Shown here one piece after another: positions 7,187-15,689 of a stretch of 64,000 nt of DNA. Below the pieces are notes generated by a model. The model was not told where the DNA came from. It did not search any database and saw only the letters and a program-made list of their open reading frames with translations. Source of the DNA: Streptomyces resistomycificus (lineage in GTDB: Bacteria; Actinomycetota; Actinomycetes; Streptomycetales; Streptomycetaceae); assembly GCF_001514265.1 (NCBI RefSeq), contig NZ_KQ949006.1, forward strand, positions 1-64,000, given 5' to 3'. The translations under genes were made by a program, and so were the position numbers. Every line of letters starts with the position of its first letter. The stretch's first letter is position 1.

Positions 7187-9418
7187 CTAACGGAACGTCC
7201 GCAGCCGAAGGCTGTTCGTCACCACGAACACCGACGAGAAGGCCATCGCCGCTCCCGCGATCATCGGGTTCAGCAGTCCGGCGGCGGCCAGCGGCAGCGC
7301 GGCCACGTTGTAGCCGAAGGCCCACACGAGGTTGCCCTTGATCGTGGACAGCGTCCGCCGGGACAACCGGATCGCGTCCGCGGCCACCCGCAGGTCCCCG
7401 CGCACCAGCGTCAGGTCGCCCGCCTCGATCGCCGCGTCGGTGCCGGTCCCCATCGCCAGCCCCAGATCGGCGACGGCGAGCGCGGCCGCGTCGTTGACCC
7501 CGTCGCCGACCATCGCCACGGTGCGCCCCTCGGCCTGCAGCCGCCGTACGACGTCGACCTTGTCCTCGGGCAGCACCTCGGCGACCACCTGCTCGGAGGC
7601 GATTCCGACGGCCCTCGCGACCGCCTCGGCCACGGTCCGGTTGTCCCCGGTCAGCAGCACGGGCGTCAGCCCCAGGGCGCGCAGTTCGCGCACGGCCTCG
7701 GCGCTGCTCTCCTTGACCGCGTCCGCGACGGCCAGCACCCCGCGGGCGGCTCCGTCCCAGCCGACCACGACGGCCGTACGACCGTCCCTCTCGGCCTCGT
7801 CCCTGGCGCGGGCCAACTCCTTCGGGAGCGCGTCGAAGAGGCGCCCCACGGCGACCTGGTGGCCCTCCACGCGCCCGCGTACGCCTCTGCCGGGCACGTT
7901 CTCGAAATGGTCGGCCTCCGGCAGCGGCCCGACCCGTTCCTCGGCGCCCACGGCGACCGCGCGGGCCACGGGGTGCTCGGAGGCGTGCTCCAGGGCGCCC
8001 GCGAGCCGCAGTACCTGCTTCTCGTCGGCGTCCCGGGCCACGTACACCGTCTGGAGGGTCATACGGCCGGTGGTGACCGTGCCGGTCTTGTCCAGGACGA
8101 CGGTGTCGACGCGGCGGGTGGACTCCAGGACCTCGGGGCCCTTGATGAGGATGCCGAGCTGGGCGCCACGGCCGGTGCCGACCATCAGCGCGGTCGGCGT
8201 GGCCAGGCCCAGGGCGCACGGGCACGCGATGATCAGCACGGCGACGGCCGCGGTGAACGCGGCGGCGGTGTCGCCACCGGCGCCGAGCCAGCCGCCGAAC
8301 GTGGCGACGGCGAGGGCGATGACGACCGGTACGAAGACCGCGGAGACGCGGTCGGCGAGCCGCTGTACCTCTGCCTTGCCGTTCTGCGCGTCCTCGACCA
8401 GCTTCGCCATCCGCGCGAGCCGGGTGTCGGAGCCGATCCGGGTGGCCGCCACGACCAGCCGCCCGCCGGCGTTGACGGTGGCGCCGACCACGGTGTCGCC
8501 GACCGTGACGTCCACCGGGACGGACTCGCCGGTCAGCATGGAGGCGTCCACGGCGGAGGTGCCCTCGACGACGGTGCCGTCGGTGGCGATCTTCTCCCCG
8601 GGCCGTACGACGAACCGGTCGCCGACGGCCAGGCGGGCCGCCGGGATCCGCACCTCCCGGCCGTCGCGCAGCACGGCCACGTCCTTCGCGCCCAGCTCCA
8701 TCAGGGCCCTGAGCGCCGCCCCGGCTCGGCGCTTGGCGCGGGCCTCCAGGTAGCGGCCCAGCAGGATGAAGGCGGTGACCCCGGCGGCGACCTCGAGGTA
8801 GATCGTCGAGGCGCCGTCCATCCGGCCGACGGTCAGGGAGAAGCCGTGGCGCATGCCCGGCATGCCCGCGTCGCCGAGGAACAGTGCCCACAGGGACCAG
8901 CCGAACGCGGCCAGCGTGCCCAGCGAGACCAGGGTGTCCATGGTGGCCGCGCCGTGCCGGACGTTCGTCCAGGCGGCCCGGTGGAAGGGCCATCCGCCCC
9001 AGACCACGACCGGCGAGGCGAGGGTCAGCGCCAGCCACTGCCAGTTGTCGAACTGGAGGGCCGGGACCATGGACAGCAGGATCACCGGGACGGCGAGCAG
9101 GGCGCAGACGGTCAGGCGCTGCCGGAGGGAGACCAGTTCGGGGTCGTCTTCGGCGGGTGGCTCCTCCCGCGGGGGCTCGGGCTCCTCGGCCGTGTAACCG
9201 GTCTTCACCACGGTCGCGATCAGGTCGGCGACCTCGGTCCCCGCGGGGTAGGTGATCTTCGCCTTCTCCGTCGCGTAGTTGACGGTGGCGCTCACGCCGT
9301 CCATGCGGTTGAGCTTCTTCTCGACACGGGCCGCGCAGGAGGCGCAGGTCATCCCGCCGATGAGCAGCTCGACCTCCGAAGCGGGCGCTGTCGGGGTCTC
9401 GGCGGCGGTGCTGGACAT
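7187..9418 (-). CDS. copA: Copper-translocating P1B-type ATPase
   Basis: This 743-residue heavy-metal ATPase should export Cu(I) across the membrane. Visible in order: an N-terminal metal-binding domain with MTCASC (residues 23-28), the actuator TGES motif near 296, a membrane CPC motif (ACPCALGLATP) near 400, the phosphorylation site DKTGT near 441, the SEHP motif near 480 and GDGVNDAAA near 639. The CPC motif and partner CopZ point to copper or silver. The start at 9418 has a GGAG site nine bases upstream; a start 19 codons earlier lacks one. It forms an operon with copZ 75 nt upstream, under the CsoR-like operator. Confidence 0.92.
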   Translation of the reverse strand: MSSTAAETPTAPASEVELLIGGMTCASCAARVEKKLNRMDGVSATVNYATEKAKITYPAGTEVADLIATVVKTGYTAEEPEPPREEPPAEDDPELVSLRQRLTVCALLAVPVILLSMVPALQFDNWQWLALTLASPVVVWGGWPFHRAAWTNVRHGAATMDTLVSLGTLAAFGWSLWALFLGDAGMPGMRHGFSLTVGRMDGASTIYLEVAAGVTAFILLGRYLEARAKRRAGAALRALMELGAKDVAVLRDGREVRIPAARLAVGDRFVVRPGEKIATDGTVVEGTSAVDASMLTGESVPVDVTVGDTVVGATVNAGGRLVVAATRIGSDTRLARMAKLVEDAQNGKAEVQRLADRVSAVFVPVVIALAVATFGGWLGAGGDTAAAFTAAVAVLIIACPCALGLATPTALMVGTGRGAQLGILIKGPEVLESTRRVDTVVLDKTGTVTTGRMTLQTVYVARDADEKQVLRLAGALEHASEHPVARAVAVGAEERVGPLPEADHFENVPGRGVRGRVEGHQVAVGRLFDALPKELARARDEAERDGRTAVVVGWDGAARGVLAVADAVKESSAEAVRELRALGLTPVLLTGDNRTVAEAVARAVGIASEQVVAEVLPEDKVDVVRRLQAEGRTVAMVGDGVNDAAALAVADLGLAMGTGTDAAIEAGDLTLVRGDLRVAADAIRLSRRTLSTIKGNLVWAFGYNVAALPLAAAGLLNPMIAGAAMAFSSVFVVTNSLRLRTFR

Positions 9419-9493
9419 GTGCTTACTCCAGTGAGCGGACCGGGCCGTGCGGAGCCGGGGGCGGCCGGCCGGCACGGCCCGGGAGACGGGTGG

Positions 9494-9733
9494 TCAGACC
9501 CTGCCGGCGAGTTCGAAGCCGGCCTCGTCGACGGCCGCGCGCACGGCCTCCTCGTCGAGCGGGGCGGCGGACACGACGGTGACCTCACCGGTCGAGGCGA
9601 CGGCCTTCACCGAGCTGACGCCGGGGATCTCGGAGATCTCGCCGGAGACGGAGCCCTCGCAGTGCCCGCAGCTCATGCCGCTCACCTTGTAGACGGCGGT
9701 GACGGAACCCGGGGTGTCGGTCTGGGCGCTCAT
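9494..9733 (-). CDS. copZ: Copper chaperone, heavy-metal-associated domain
   Basis: A 79-residue single HMA domain with the metal site GMSCGHC (Cys22 and Cys25) and the ferredoxin-like pattern of CopZ/Atx1 chaperones. It should carry Cu(I) in the cytosol to the downstream CopA. A GAGGAG ribosome site precedes the ATG. It is the first gene after the CsoR-like palindrome, so the operon should be induced by copper. Confidence 0.9.
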   Translation of the reverse strand: MSAQTDTPGSVTAVYKVSGMSCGHCEGSVSGEISEIPGVSSVKAVASTGEVTVVSAAPLDEEAVRAAVDEAGFELAGRV

Positions 9734-9813
9734 GTCGTTCTCCTCGTCGAGGCGTGTGGGCGGGTGGGGCCAGGCGGGTCTCTACGGCCAACCATGGCGT
9801 CCACTTACCTCAC

Positions 9814-9834
9814 ACTATACCCCTAGGGGGTATT
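9814..9834 (-). promoter_or_regulatory. CsoR-type operator overlapping the copZ-copA promoter
   Basis: The sequence ATACCCCTAGGGGGTAT (9817-9833) is a near-perfect palindrome of the type bound by copper-sensing CsoR repressors. On the minus strand it overlaps a good -10 box, TATAGT (9814-9819), so bound repressor would block the polymerase. The csoR gene itself is not in the window. Confidence 0.8.
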
Positions 9835-9842
9835 TCTCCAAG

Positions 9843-10237
9843 AGAGGGCCGCGGCGGGGCGGGCCCACCGCGCGAGCAGTCGTGCTCAACGCGCTCAGCC
9901 TGACGGCGATGTTCGGCGCGGTGGTCTGGGTCTTCCAGGGCGGCCATCTGTCCGGCCTGCTCGGCTTCACCAGCCGCGGCTCCATCGAGACGACCCTTCC
10001 GGTCCTGATGTTCTGCGTGGCCTTCGGTCTGTCGATGGACTGCGGCGTCTTCCTGCTCTCCCGCATCAAGGAGGAGGCCTGCTGGTGCCGGCGGTCATGC
10101 GTCTCACGGGCCGGGCGACCTGGTGGGCGCCGGGGCCGCTGTGCCGCTTCCACCAGCGGTTCGGGCCGAGCGAGGGCGGCGGCGCATCCGAGCCGGTCGC
10201 GCAGCGGGACGGGGACAGGGTGGCGGCGCACGGCTAG
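9843..10237 (+). pseudogene. Decayed MMPL-family transporter (3' remnant)
   Basis: The first part, read in the frame of 9876, translates to MMPL membrane sequence (LNALSLTAMFGAVVW, then LPVLMFCVAFGLSMDCGVFL and LLSRIKEE). Near 10080 the frame shifts and the known C-terminal end of the family continues (LVPAVMRLTGRATWWAP) to a TAG at 10235-10237. The last transmembrane helices between these blocks, about 50 residues, are missing, and there is no start or N-terminal half. Intact MMPL proteins have DYE or DYG where this has DCG. It is a dead remnant of a lipid or drug exporter. Confidence 0.8.
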
Positions 10238-10281
10238 CGTTCCGCCGTCAGAGGTGATCCAGGGAAGGCGAGGCGGACGGC

Positions 10282-11325
10282 ATGCGGGCTGTGGTGTTCG
10301 AGCGGTACGGGGAGCGGGCCGAGGTGCGTGAGGTGGCCGACCCGAAGCCCGCGGAGCACGGGGTGGTGGTGCGGGTCGAGGCGACGGGCCTGTGCCGCAG
10401 CGACTGGCACGGCTGGCAGGGGCACGACCCGGACATCACCCTGCCGCACGTGCCGGGGCACGAACTCGCCGGTGTCGTCGAGGCGGTGGGCACCCGGGTG
10501 ACCGGCCATCGGCCAGGCGACCGGGTGACCGTCCCCTTCGTGTGCGCCTGCGGGACCTGCCCGTCGTGCGCGGCGGGCGACGGGCAGGTGTGCGAGCGGC
10601 AGACCCAGCCCGGGTTCACGCACTGGGGCTCCTTCGCCCAGTACGTGGCGCTGGACCACGCTGACGTGAACCTCGTCGCGGTGCCGGACGGGATGTCCTT
10701 CGCCACCGCCGCCTCCCTCGGCTGCCGGTTCGCCACGGCGTTCCGGGCGGTGGTGCAGCAGGGCCGGGTGGCGGCGGGGGAGTGGGTCGCGGTGCACGGC
10801 TGCGGGGGTGTCGGACTGTCCGCCGTGATGATCGCGGCGGCATCGGGGGCGCGGGTCGTGGCCGTCGACGTGTCGCCCCGAGCCCTTGAGCTGGCGCGGC
10901 GCTTCGGCGCGGCGGAGTGCGTCGACGCCTCCCGCGTGACGGACACGGCGGCCGCGGTCCGCGAGCTGACCGGCCGTGGCGTCCACCTGTCCCTCGACGC
11001 CCTGGGCTCGCCCGCCACCTGCGTCGCCTCCGTGAACGGCCTGCGCCGCCGAGGCCGCCACATCCAGGTCGGCCTGCTGCCCTCGCCGGACGGCACCACG
11101 CCGGTGCCGATGGCCCGCGTGATCGGCCTGGAGCTGGAGATCCTGGGCAGCCACGGTATGGCCGCCCACACCTACCCGCCGATGCTGGAGCTGGTCCGGG
11201 CGGGAGTGCTGCGGCCCGACCTGCTGGTCACGTCCACCATCGGGCTGGCCGAGGTGCCGGCGGCCCTGGCCGCGATGGGCACGACGCCGGGGGCGGGGGT
11301 GACGGTCATCGAGCCGTGGAGCTGA
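10282..11325 (+). CDS. Zinc-dependent alcohol dehydrogenase (MDR superfamily)
   Basis: A 347-residue medium-chain dehydrogenase. Catalytic zinc ligands are Cys38 (GLCRSDWHG), His60-Glu61 (PGHELAG) and Cys148 (SLGCRF). Structural zinc cysteines cluster at 90, 93, 96 and 104 (CACGTCPSC..C). A Rossmann GCGGVG motif for NAD(P) follows near 175. The substrate is unknown; alcohols or polyols are likely. Its 3' end overlaps the convergent acetyltransferase gene by 20 bp. Confidence 0.85.
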   Translation: MRAVVFERYGERAEVREVADPKPAEHGVVVRVEATGLCRSDWHGWQGHDPDITLPHVPGHELAGVVEAVGTRVTGHRPGDRVTVPFVCACGTCPSCAAGDGQVCERQTQPGFTHWGSFAQYVALDHADVNLVAVPDGMSFATAASLGCRFATAFRAVVQQGRVAAGEWVAVHGCGGVGLSAVMIAAASGARVVAVDVSPRALELARRFGAAECVDASRVTDTAAAVRELTGRGVHLSLDALGSPATCVASVNGLRRRGRHIQVGLLPSPDGTTPVPMARVIGLELEILGSHGMAAHTYPPMLELVRAGVLRPDLLVTSTIGLAEVPAALAAMGTTPGAGVTVIEPWS

Positions 11326-11890
11326 CGGCCCCGGGGTGTCCGCGGTGGGCGTCCCACTCGCGGTCGAGGATCCCCATGATCACCTCGTCGACCCACTCGC
11401 CGTCCCGCGACTGGGCTTCCCGCCGCACGCCCTCCGGTACGAAGCCGACCTTCTCGTAGACGCGGCGGGCCCGCGGGTTGTTGCCGTAGACCTCCAGACC
11501 GACGCGGTGCAGGCCGAGTCGCTCGAAGCCGTGGCCGACGATGAGCCGGATCGCCTCGGTGCCCAGCCCGCGGTCGCGGCCCCGAGGGCCCATGAGCGTA
11601 CGGAAGTTGCAGCTGCGGGCGTGTGGGTTCCACTCGTTCAGGACGACCTCGCCGACGAGTTCGCCGGTGGCGCGGTCGGTGACGGCGAGGTCCAGCCGGT
11701 CGGGGGCGTGGGCCCGGGAGGCGTAGATGGAGCGGAGCCCGTCCAAGGTGAACTCGGAGCCGGGTTCGAAGGTGAAGCGGATGACCTCGGGGTCCTGGAG
11801 GATCTCCCAGACGGCGTCCGCATCGGCCTCGGTGAAGGGCCGCAGCACGGTCTTGTCGCCGGTGAGAACGGGTTTGACGGAGAAGCTCAT
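11306..11890 (-). CDS. GNAT acetyltransferase, RimJ/RimL type
   Basis: A 194-residue GNAT N-acetyltransferase. It opens with the RimJ-like TVLRPFTEADADAVWEILQDPEV segment, has a GEVVLNEWNPHARSCNF strand region and an acetyl-CoA pyrophosphate loop (RGRDRGLGTEA), then the GLHRVGLEVYGNNPRARRVYEKVGF core. It should acetylate a protein N-terminus or a small amine; the substrate cannot be told. The gene is convergent with the dehydrogenase. Confidence 0.85.
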   Translation of the reverse strand: MSFSVKPVLTGDKTVLRPFTEADADAVWEILQDPEVIRFTFEPGSEFTLDGLRSIYASRAHAPDRLDLAVTDRATGELVGEVVLNEWNPHARSCNFRTLMGPRGRDRGLGTEAIRLIVGHGFERLGLHRVGLEVYGNNPRARRVYEKVGFVPEGVRREAQSRDGEWVDEVIMGILDREWDAHRGHPGAVSSTAR

Positions 11891-11956
11891 GGAGGTGACT
11901 GTGCCCCACTCGGCGGGCGGGGCACAGGTGATTTCCCGTGGATCGGAGCGGGGGGT

Positions 11957-12157
11957 TCAGAGCTCTCTTCGGCCTCGGTTGCCCGGGCGGGAGGCGACCC
12001 ACGCCCGGACGGTGTCCGCGTACCAGTAGGGCTTGCCGCCCTCGACGTGGTCCGGCGCCGGCAGCAGTCCGTGCTTGCGGTAGGAGCGCACGGTGTCCGG
12101 CTGCACCCGGATATGCGCCGCGATCTCCTTGTAGGACCAGAGCCGTCGGTCGGTCAT
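11957..12157 (-). CDS. Small helix-turn-helix DNA-binding protein (MerR/AlpA-like)
   Basis: This 66-residue protein is mostly a winged helix-turn-helix: WSYKEIAAHIRVQPDTVRSYRKHGLLPAPD, then a YWYADTVRAWVASRPG tail. This single-domain form resembles AlpA/Xis-like or MerR N-terminal regulators. The ATG at 12157 has a GGGAGGTGG ribosome site; upstream in-frame starts do not. Its target is unknown. Confidence 0.75.
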   Translation of the reverse strand: MTDRRLWSYKEIAAHIRVQPDTVRSYRKHGLLPAPDHVEGGKPYWYADTVRAWVASRPGNRGRREL

Positions 12158-12584
12158 GAGCTGCCACCTCCCTGCGCGTACCGCGGCGGCGGCCTGGGGC
12201 GGCCGTCCGGGGGAGCCGGGCACTGCGCTGGCGATCACAAAGCCTGTTCCCCGTCAACGACGCAGAGTGAAGGCCGGGCAGGGCCTGTGCACCGGGTGTG
12301 ACGCAAGACCCGCGTACACGGGACATGTGTGACATGAAGGGGGCGTTTGTGACAGAGGTGAAGCAAAGGTGTACACGGGCTCATGGGCGGGGCGCGTTGA
12401 CTTGCCGAAGCCCGCGCCCCTCGACGCCGGTCACCGGCGCCGCCGGGCTCCCGCTGAACCCGCCTGGCACCAACGTTCCCGGGCGTCCCGGGAGTCCCGC
12501 CCGTCCAAGGCGAAGCCATTACGAGCGCCGGCAACGGCCCGAGGTGTGCCGAGCCCTTGCGGCCAAGGCTGCCGGCAACCCCCT

Positions 12585-12630
12585 CAGGGGCGCGGGGAAC
12601 TGCGCGACCAGCCCTCCACGGCCCGCACCC
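12585..12630. repeat. Streptomyces dispersed intergenic repeat
   Basis: The stretch beginning CAGGGGCGCGGGGAACTGCG and continuing through GCGACCAGCC matches, from memory, a short element found in many intergenic regions of Streptomyces genomes. Function unknown; it often lies just downstream of genes. Confidence 0.6.
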
Positions 12631-12633
12631 GAG

Positions 12634-12739
12634 CCCTGACAGGACTCGGCCCTGACAGAACTCGGCCCTGACAGGACTGGGTCCTGACAGAACCCGGCCT
12701 GCCAGGACCCAACCTTCACAGGACCCAGCCCCACAGGCC
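12634..12739. repeat. Degenerate 16-17 bp tandem repeat
   Basis: About six copies of a CCTGACAGGACTCGG-like unit, alternating ACAGGACT and ACAGAACT and decaying toward 12739. It follows the dispersed repeat directly. No coding role is visible. Confidence 0.65.
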
Positions 12740-12782
12740 CCGGCACCCCCGCCGGCGCCCCCTCGCTCCAACCCCCGGAGGG

Positions 12783-13700
12783 CTACGCCCCGCAGGACCG
12801 AAGGAACGCCCGGGTCCGCTGCGCGATCGGCAGCGGGGTGTCCGGCTCGCACGGGTACATGTCCTGCTCGACGATCGCGAACAGGTCGACGTCCAGCTTC
12901 TGCGCGGCCTCCAGGACGGGGCCGAGCGCGGGCACACCGGCCGGCGGCTCGCACATCACACCGCGGGCGACGGCGGGACCGAACGGCACCTCGTTGGCCC
13001 GCACGTCCGCCAGGATCTCCGGGTCGACCTGCTTCAGGTGCAGGTATCCGATCCGCTCGCCGTAGGTCTCGATCAGCTTGACGCTGTCGCCGCCGCAGTA
13101 CGCGTAGTGCCCGGTGTCCAGGCACAGCGAGACCTGGTCGGAGTCCGTCCCGTCCAGGAAGCGGACGACGTTCTCCTCGCTGTCGATGTGGGTGTCGGCG
13201 TGCGGGTGGACCACGATCCGCAGGCCGTACCGCTCCCGCACCTCCTTGCCGAGCCGCTCGGTGAGGGAGGTGAGATTGCGCCACTGTTCGGGCGTGAGCG
13301 TGTCCGGCTCCAGCACCTCGCCGGTCTTGTCGTCCCGCCAGAAGGACGGGATGACCACCAGGTGGGAGGCGCCCATGGCCTGGGCCAGCACCGCGTTGTC
13401 CGCGACGTGGGCCCAGGTCTTCTCCCAGACGGCCTCGCCGTGGTGCAGGCCGGTGAAGACCGTGCCGGCCGACACCTTCAGACCGCGCCTGGCGGTCTCC
13501 TCGGTGAGGACGGCCGGATCGGTCGGCAGATAGCCGTAGGGGCCCAGTTCGATCCACTCGTAGCCGGACTGCGCGACCTCGTCGAGGAAGCGCTGCCACG
13601 GCACCTGCCGGGGATCGTCCGGGAACCAGACGCCCCAGGAGTCGGGGGCCGATCCGATCCGGATGCGGGAGAGTGAGGTCTGAGGTGACAACGACGTCAT
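12783..13700 (-). CDS. TIM-barrel sugar phosphate isomerase/epimerase (IolE/IolI-like)
   Basis: A 305-residue AP-endonuclease-like TIM-barrel enzyme of the xylose isomerase superfamily. Metal-ligand signatures are visible: VVHPHADTHIDSEENV, LCLDTGHYAYCGGD and a late AIVEQDMYPCEPD. Its divergent placement against the inositol operon, across a shared operator, suggests it acts on a keto-inositol (inosose) intermediate like IolE or IolI. The family has many sugar substrates, so this is an inference. It lacks a clear ribosome site and may be translated from a short leader. Confidence 0.7.
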   Translation of the reverse strand: MTSLSPQTSLSRIRIGSAPDSWGVWFPDDPRQVPWQRFLDEVAQSGYEWIELGPYGYLPTDPAVLTEETARRGLKVSAGTVFTGLHHGEAVWEKTWAHVADNAVLAQAMGASHLVVIPSFWRDDKTGEVLEPDTLTPEQWRNLTSLTERLGKEVRERYGLRIVVHPHADTHIDSEENVVRFLDGTDSDQVSLCLDTGHYAYCGGDSVKLIETYGERIGYLHLKQVDPEILADVRANEVPFGPAVARGVMCEPPAGVPALGPVLEAAQKLDVDLFAIVEQDMYPCEPDTPLPIAQRTRAFLRSCGA

Positions 13701-13748
13701 GGCCGTCAGCGTGCGGTCACCCGGCCGAGGGTGTCAAGGGCTGGTCCG

Positions 13749-13795
13749 AATGTCTGGACAAAACATTGACAGGGCGCGGGGTGCGGGGCTAGAAA
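13749..13795 (+). promoter_or_regulatory. iol promoter and operator
   Basis: A TTGACA box (13766-13771) and TAGAAA (13790-13795), 18 bp apart, form a plausible plus-strand promoter for iolC. Just upstream and overlapping the -35 are nested dyads: TGTCTGGACA (13751-13760) and AATGT...ACATT (13749-13767). This size and symmetry suit a GntR-type repressor such as those controlling inositol genes. The same operator could control the divergent isomerase. Confidence 0.6.
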
Positions 13796-13853
13796 GCCGT
13801 GGAGAGCCGGTGTGAAGCCCGAGGCGCGGGTCCGAAGGCATGAAGGGAACTCG

Positions 13854-14804
13854 ATGGCGTACGACCTGATCACCATGGGGCGGATAGGCGTGGACCTGTA
13901 TCCGCTGCAGACGGGCGTGCCGCTGCCCCAGGTGTCGTCCTTCGGCAAGTTCCTCGGCGGCTCCGCCACGAACGTCGCGGTCGCCGCCGCCCGTCTGGGA
14001 CGGGACACGGCGGTGATCACGCGGACCGGCGACGACCCGTTCGGGACCTACCTGCACGAGGAGCTGCGCGGCTTCGGCGTGGACGACCGCTGGGTCACCC
14101 CGGTCCCCGGTCTGCCGACCCCGGTGACCTTCTGCGAGGTCTTCCCGCCGGATGACTTCCCGCTCTACTTCTACCGCCGGCCCAAGGCGCCCGATCTGGA
14201 GATCGACGCCCACGAGCTGGACCTGGACGCCATCCGCGAGGCCCGCGTCTTCTGGGTCACCGGCACCGGCCTGAGCGAGGAGCCCAGCCGTACGGCGACC
14301 CTGGCGGCCCTGGCCCACCGCGCCAAGGCCGGCACCACGGTCTTCGACCTCGACTGGCGCCCCATGTTCTGGAACGACCCGGAGGCCGCCCGCCCCTTCT
14401 ACGAGGAGGCCCTGCGCCACACCACCGTCGCCGTCGGCAACCTCGACGAGGTGGAGGTGGCGACCGGAGTGCGCGACCCCCACGCGGCGGCCCGCGCGCT
14501 CCTGGACGCCGGCGTCGAACTCGCCGTCGTCAAGCAGGGCCCCAAGGGCGTCCTCGCCGTCAACGACAAGGGCGAGTCCGCGCAGGTCCCGCCGCTGCCG
14601 GTGAACGTCCTCAACGGACTCGGTGCCGGCGACGCCTTCGGCGGTTCCCTCTGCCACGGCCTGCTGGAGGGCTGGGACCTGGAGAAGATCATGCGGCACG
14701 CCAACGCGGCCGGCGCCATCGTCGCCTCGCGCCTGGAGTGCTCGTCGGCGATGCCCACACCCGACGAGATCGAGGCCGCGATCGCCGCAGGAGCCGTCAA
14801 GTGA
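13854..14804 (+). CDS. iolC: 5-dehydro-2-deoxygluconokinase
   Basis: A 316-residue PfkB-family sugar kinase. Signature 1 is the GGSATNVAVAAARLG region and signature 2 is LNGLGAGDAFGGSL with the catalytic Asp. Position at the head of an iolC-aldolase-iolB-iolD-mmsA operon identifies it as IolC, which phosphorylates 5-dehydro-2-deoxygluconate. The ATG at 13854 is chosen for its AAGGGAA site and family N-terminus (MAYDLITMGRIGVDLYP). It overlaps the next gene by four bases (GTGA). Confidence 0.9.
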   Translation: MAYDLITMGRIGVDLYPLQTGVPLPQVSSFGKFLGGSATNVAVAAARLGRDTAVITRTGDDPFGTYLHEELRGFGVDDRWVTPVPGLPTPVTFCEVFPPDDFPLYFYRRPKAPDLEIDAHELDLDAIREARVFWVTGTGLSEEPSRTATLAALAHRAKAGTTVFDLDWRPMFWNDPEAARPFYEEALRHTTVAVGNLDEVEVATGVRDPHAAARALLDAGVELAVVKQGPKGVLAVNDKGESAQVPPLPVNVLNGLGAGDAFGGSLCHGLLEGWDLEKIMRHANAAGAIVASRLECSSAMPTPDEIEAAIAAGAVK

Positions 14805-15682
14805 GCGTCGACATCACCGAACTCGTCCGTCTGCGCGCCGAACGCCCCGAAGCCGTCGCGGAGGCCGCTGCCCGCCGCCCCCGCCGGTCGCTGCTCAACG
14901 AGGCCGGCCGGCTGATGATCGTCGCCGCCGACCACCCCGCCCGGGGCGCGCTCGGCGTCGGCGACCGCAAGTTCGCCATGGCCAACCGGGTCGACCTGCT
15001 GGAACGCCTCTGCCTGGCGCTGAGCCGCCCCGGTGTGGACGGCGTCCTGGCCACCGCCGACATCCTGGACGACCTGCTGCTGCTCGGCGCCCTCGACGGC
15101 AAGGTCGTCCTGGGCTCGATGAACCGAGGCGGCCTGCAGGGCGCCAGCTTCGAACTCGACGACCGCTTCACCGGCCACCGCCCCGAGGACATCGAGCGCC
15201 TCGGCTTCGACGCGGGCAAGCTGCTGCTGCGCATCGACTACGACGACCCGGGCTCGTTGACCACCATGGAGTCGACGGCCCGCGCCATCGACGACATGGC
15301 CGCGCGCCGACTCCCCGTCTTCGTCGAACCGTTCATCAGCGCCCGCACCTCGGAGGGCAGGCTCCGCAACGACCTGTCCGCCGAGGCCGTCACCAAGTCG
15401 ATCGCCATCGCCTCGGGCCTCGGGGGCAGTTCGGCCTACACCTGGCTGAAGGTGCCCGTCTGCGAGAACCCCGACGACATGGCCGACGTCATGGCCACGT
15501 CCACGCTGCCCGCCGTCCTGCTGGGCGGCGAGGTCGGTGACGACCAGGACGGGGCGTACGAGAAGTGGCGCGGCGCGCTGCAACTGCCCACCGTGCGCGG
15601 CCTGGTGGTCGGCCGTTCGCTGCTGTACCCGGCGGACGGCGACGTGGCCGCCGCCGTGGACACCGCCGTAGGACTGCTGTGA
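14801..15682 (+). CDS. Aldolase-like (beta/alpha)8 protein of the inositol operon (Cgl0159 type)
   Basis: A 293-residue protein with a DeoC/LacD-like class I aldolase barrel (LMIVAADHPARGALGVG, GKLLLRIDYDDPGSL, LPVFVEPF, GLGGSSAYTWLKVPV with a candidate Schiff-base lysine). In actinobacterial inositol operons this protein sits where IolJ sits in Bacillus, so it probably cleaves 2-deoxy-5-keto-gluconate 6-phosphate to malonate semialdehyde and dihydroxyacetone phosphate. The GTG start overlaps the iolC stop, showing coupling. The catalytic role is inferred from position. Confidence 0.75.
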   Translation: MSVDITELVRLRAERPEAVAEAAARRPRRSLLNEAGRLMIVAADHPARGALGVGDRKFAMANRVDLLERLCLALSRPGVDGVLATADILDDLLLLGALDGKVVLGSMNRGGLQGASFELDDRFTGHRPEDIERLGFDAGKLLLRIDYDDPGSLTTMESTARAIDDMAARRLPVFVEPFISARTSEGRLRNDLSAEAVTKSIAIASGLGGSSAYTWLKVPVCENPDDMADVMATSTLPAVLLGGEVGDDQDGAYEKWRGALQLPTVRGLVVGRSLLYPADGDVAAAVDTAVGLL

Positions 15683-15689
15683 GGGCCGC

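Larger units (their letters stand above)
12158..12782. other. Gene-free gap with dispersed and tandem repeats
   Basis: About 625 bp with no credible gene. It holds a Streptomyces dispersed repeat (12585-12630) and a degenerate tandem array (12634-12739), both 3' to the minus-strand isomerase gene. The part at 12158-12400 should hold the promoter of the small HTH gene, but no clear box was recognised. Confidence 0.5.

Noticed and set aside
12634..12739. CRISPR array
   Set aside because: The units are contiguous, degenerate and 16-17 bp long, with no spacers of constant size and no cas genes.
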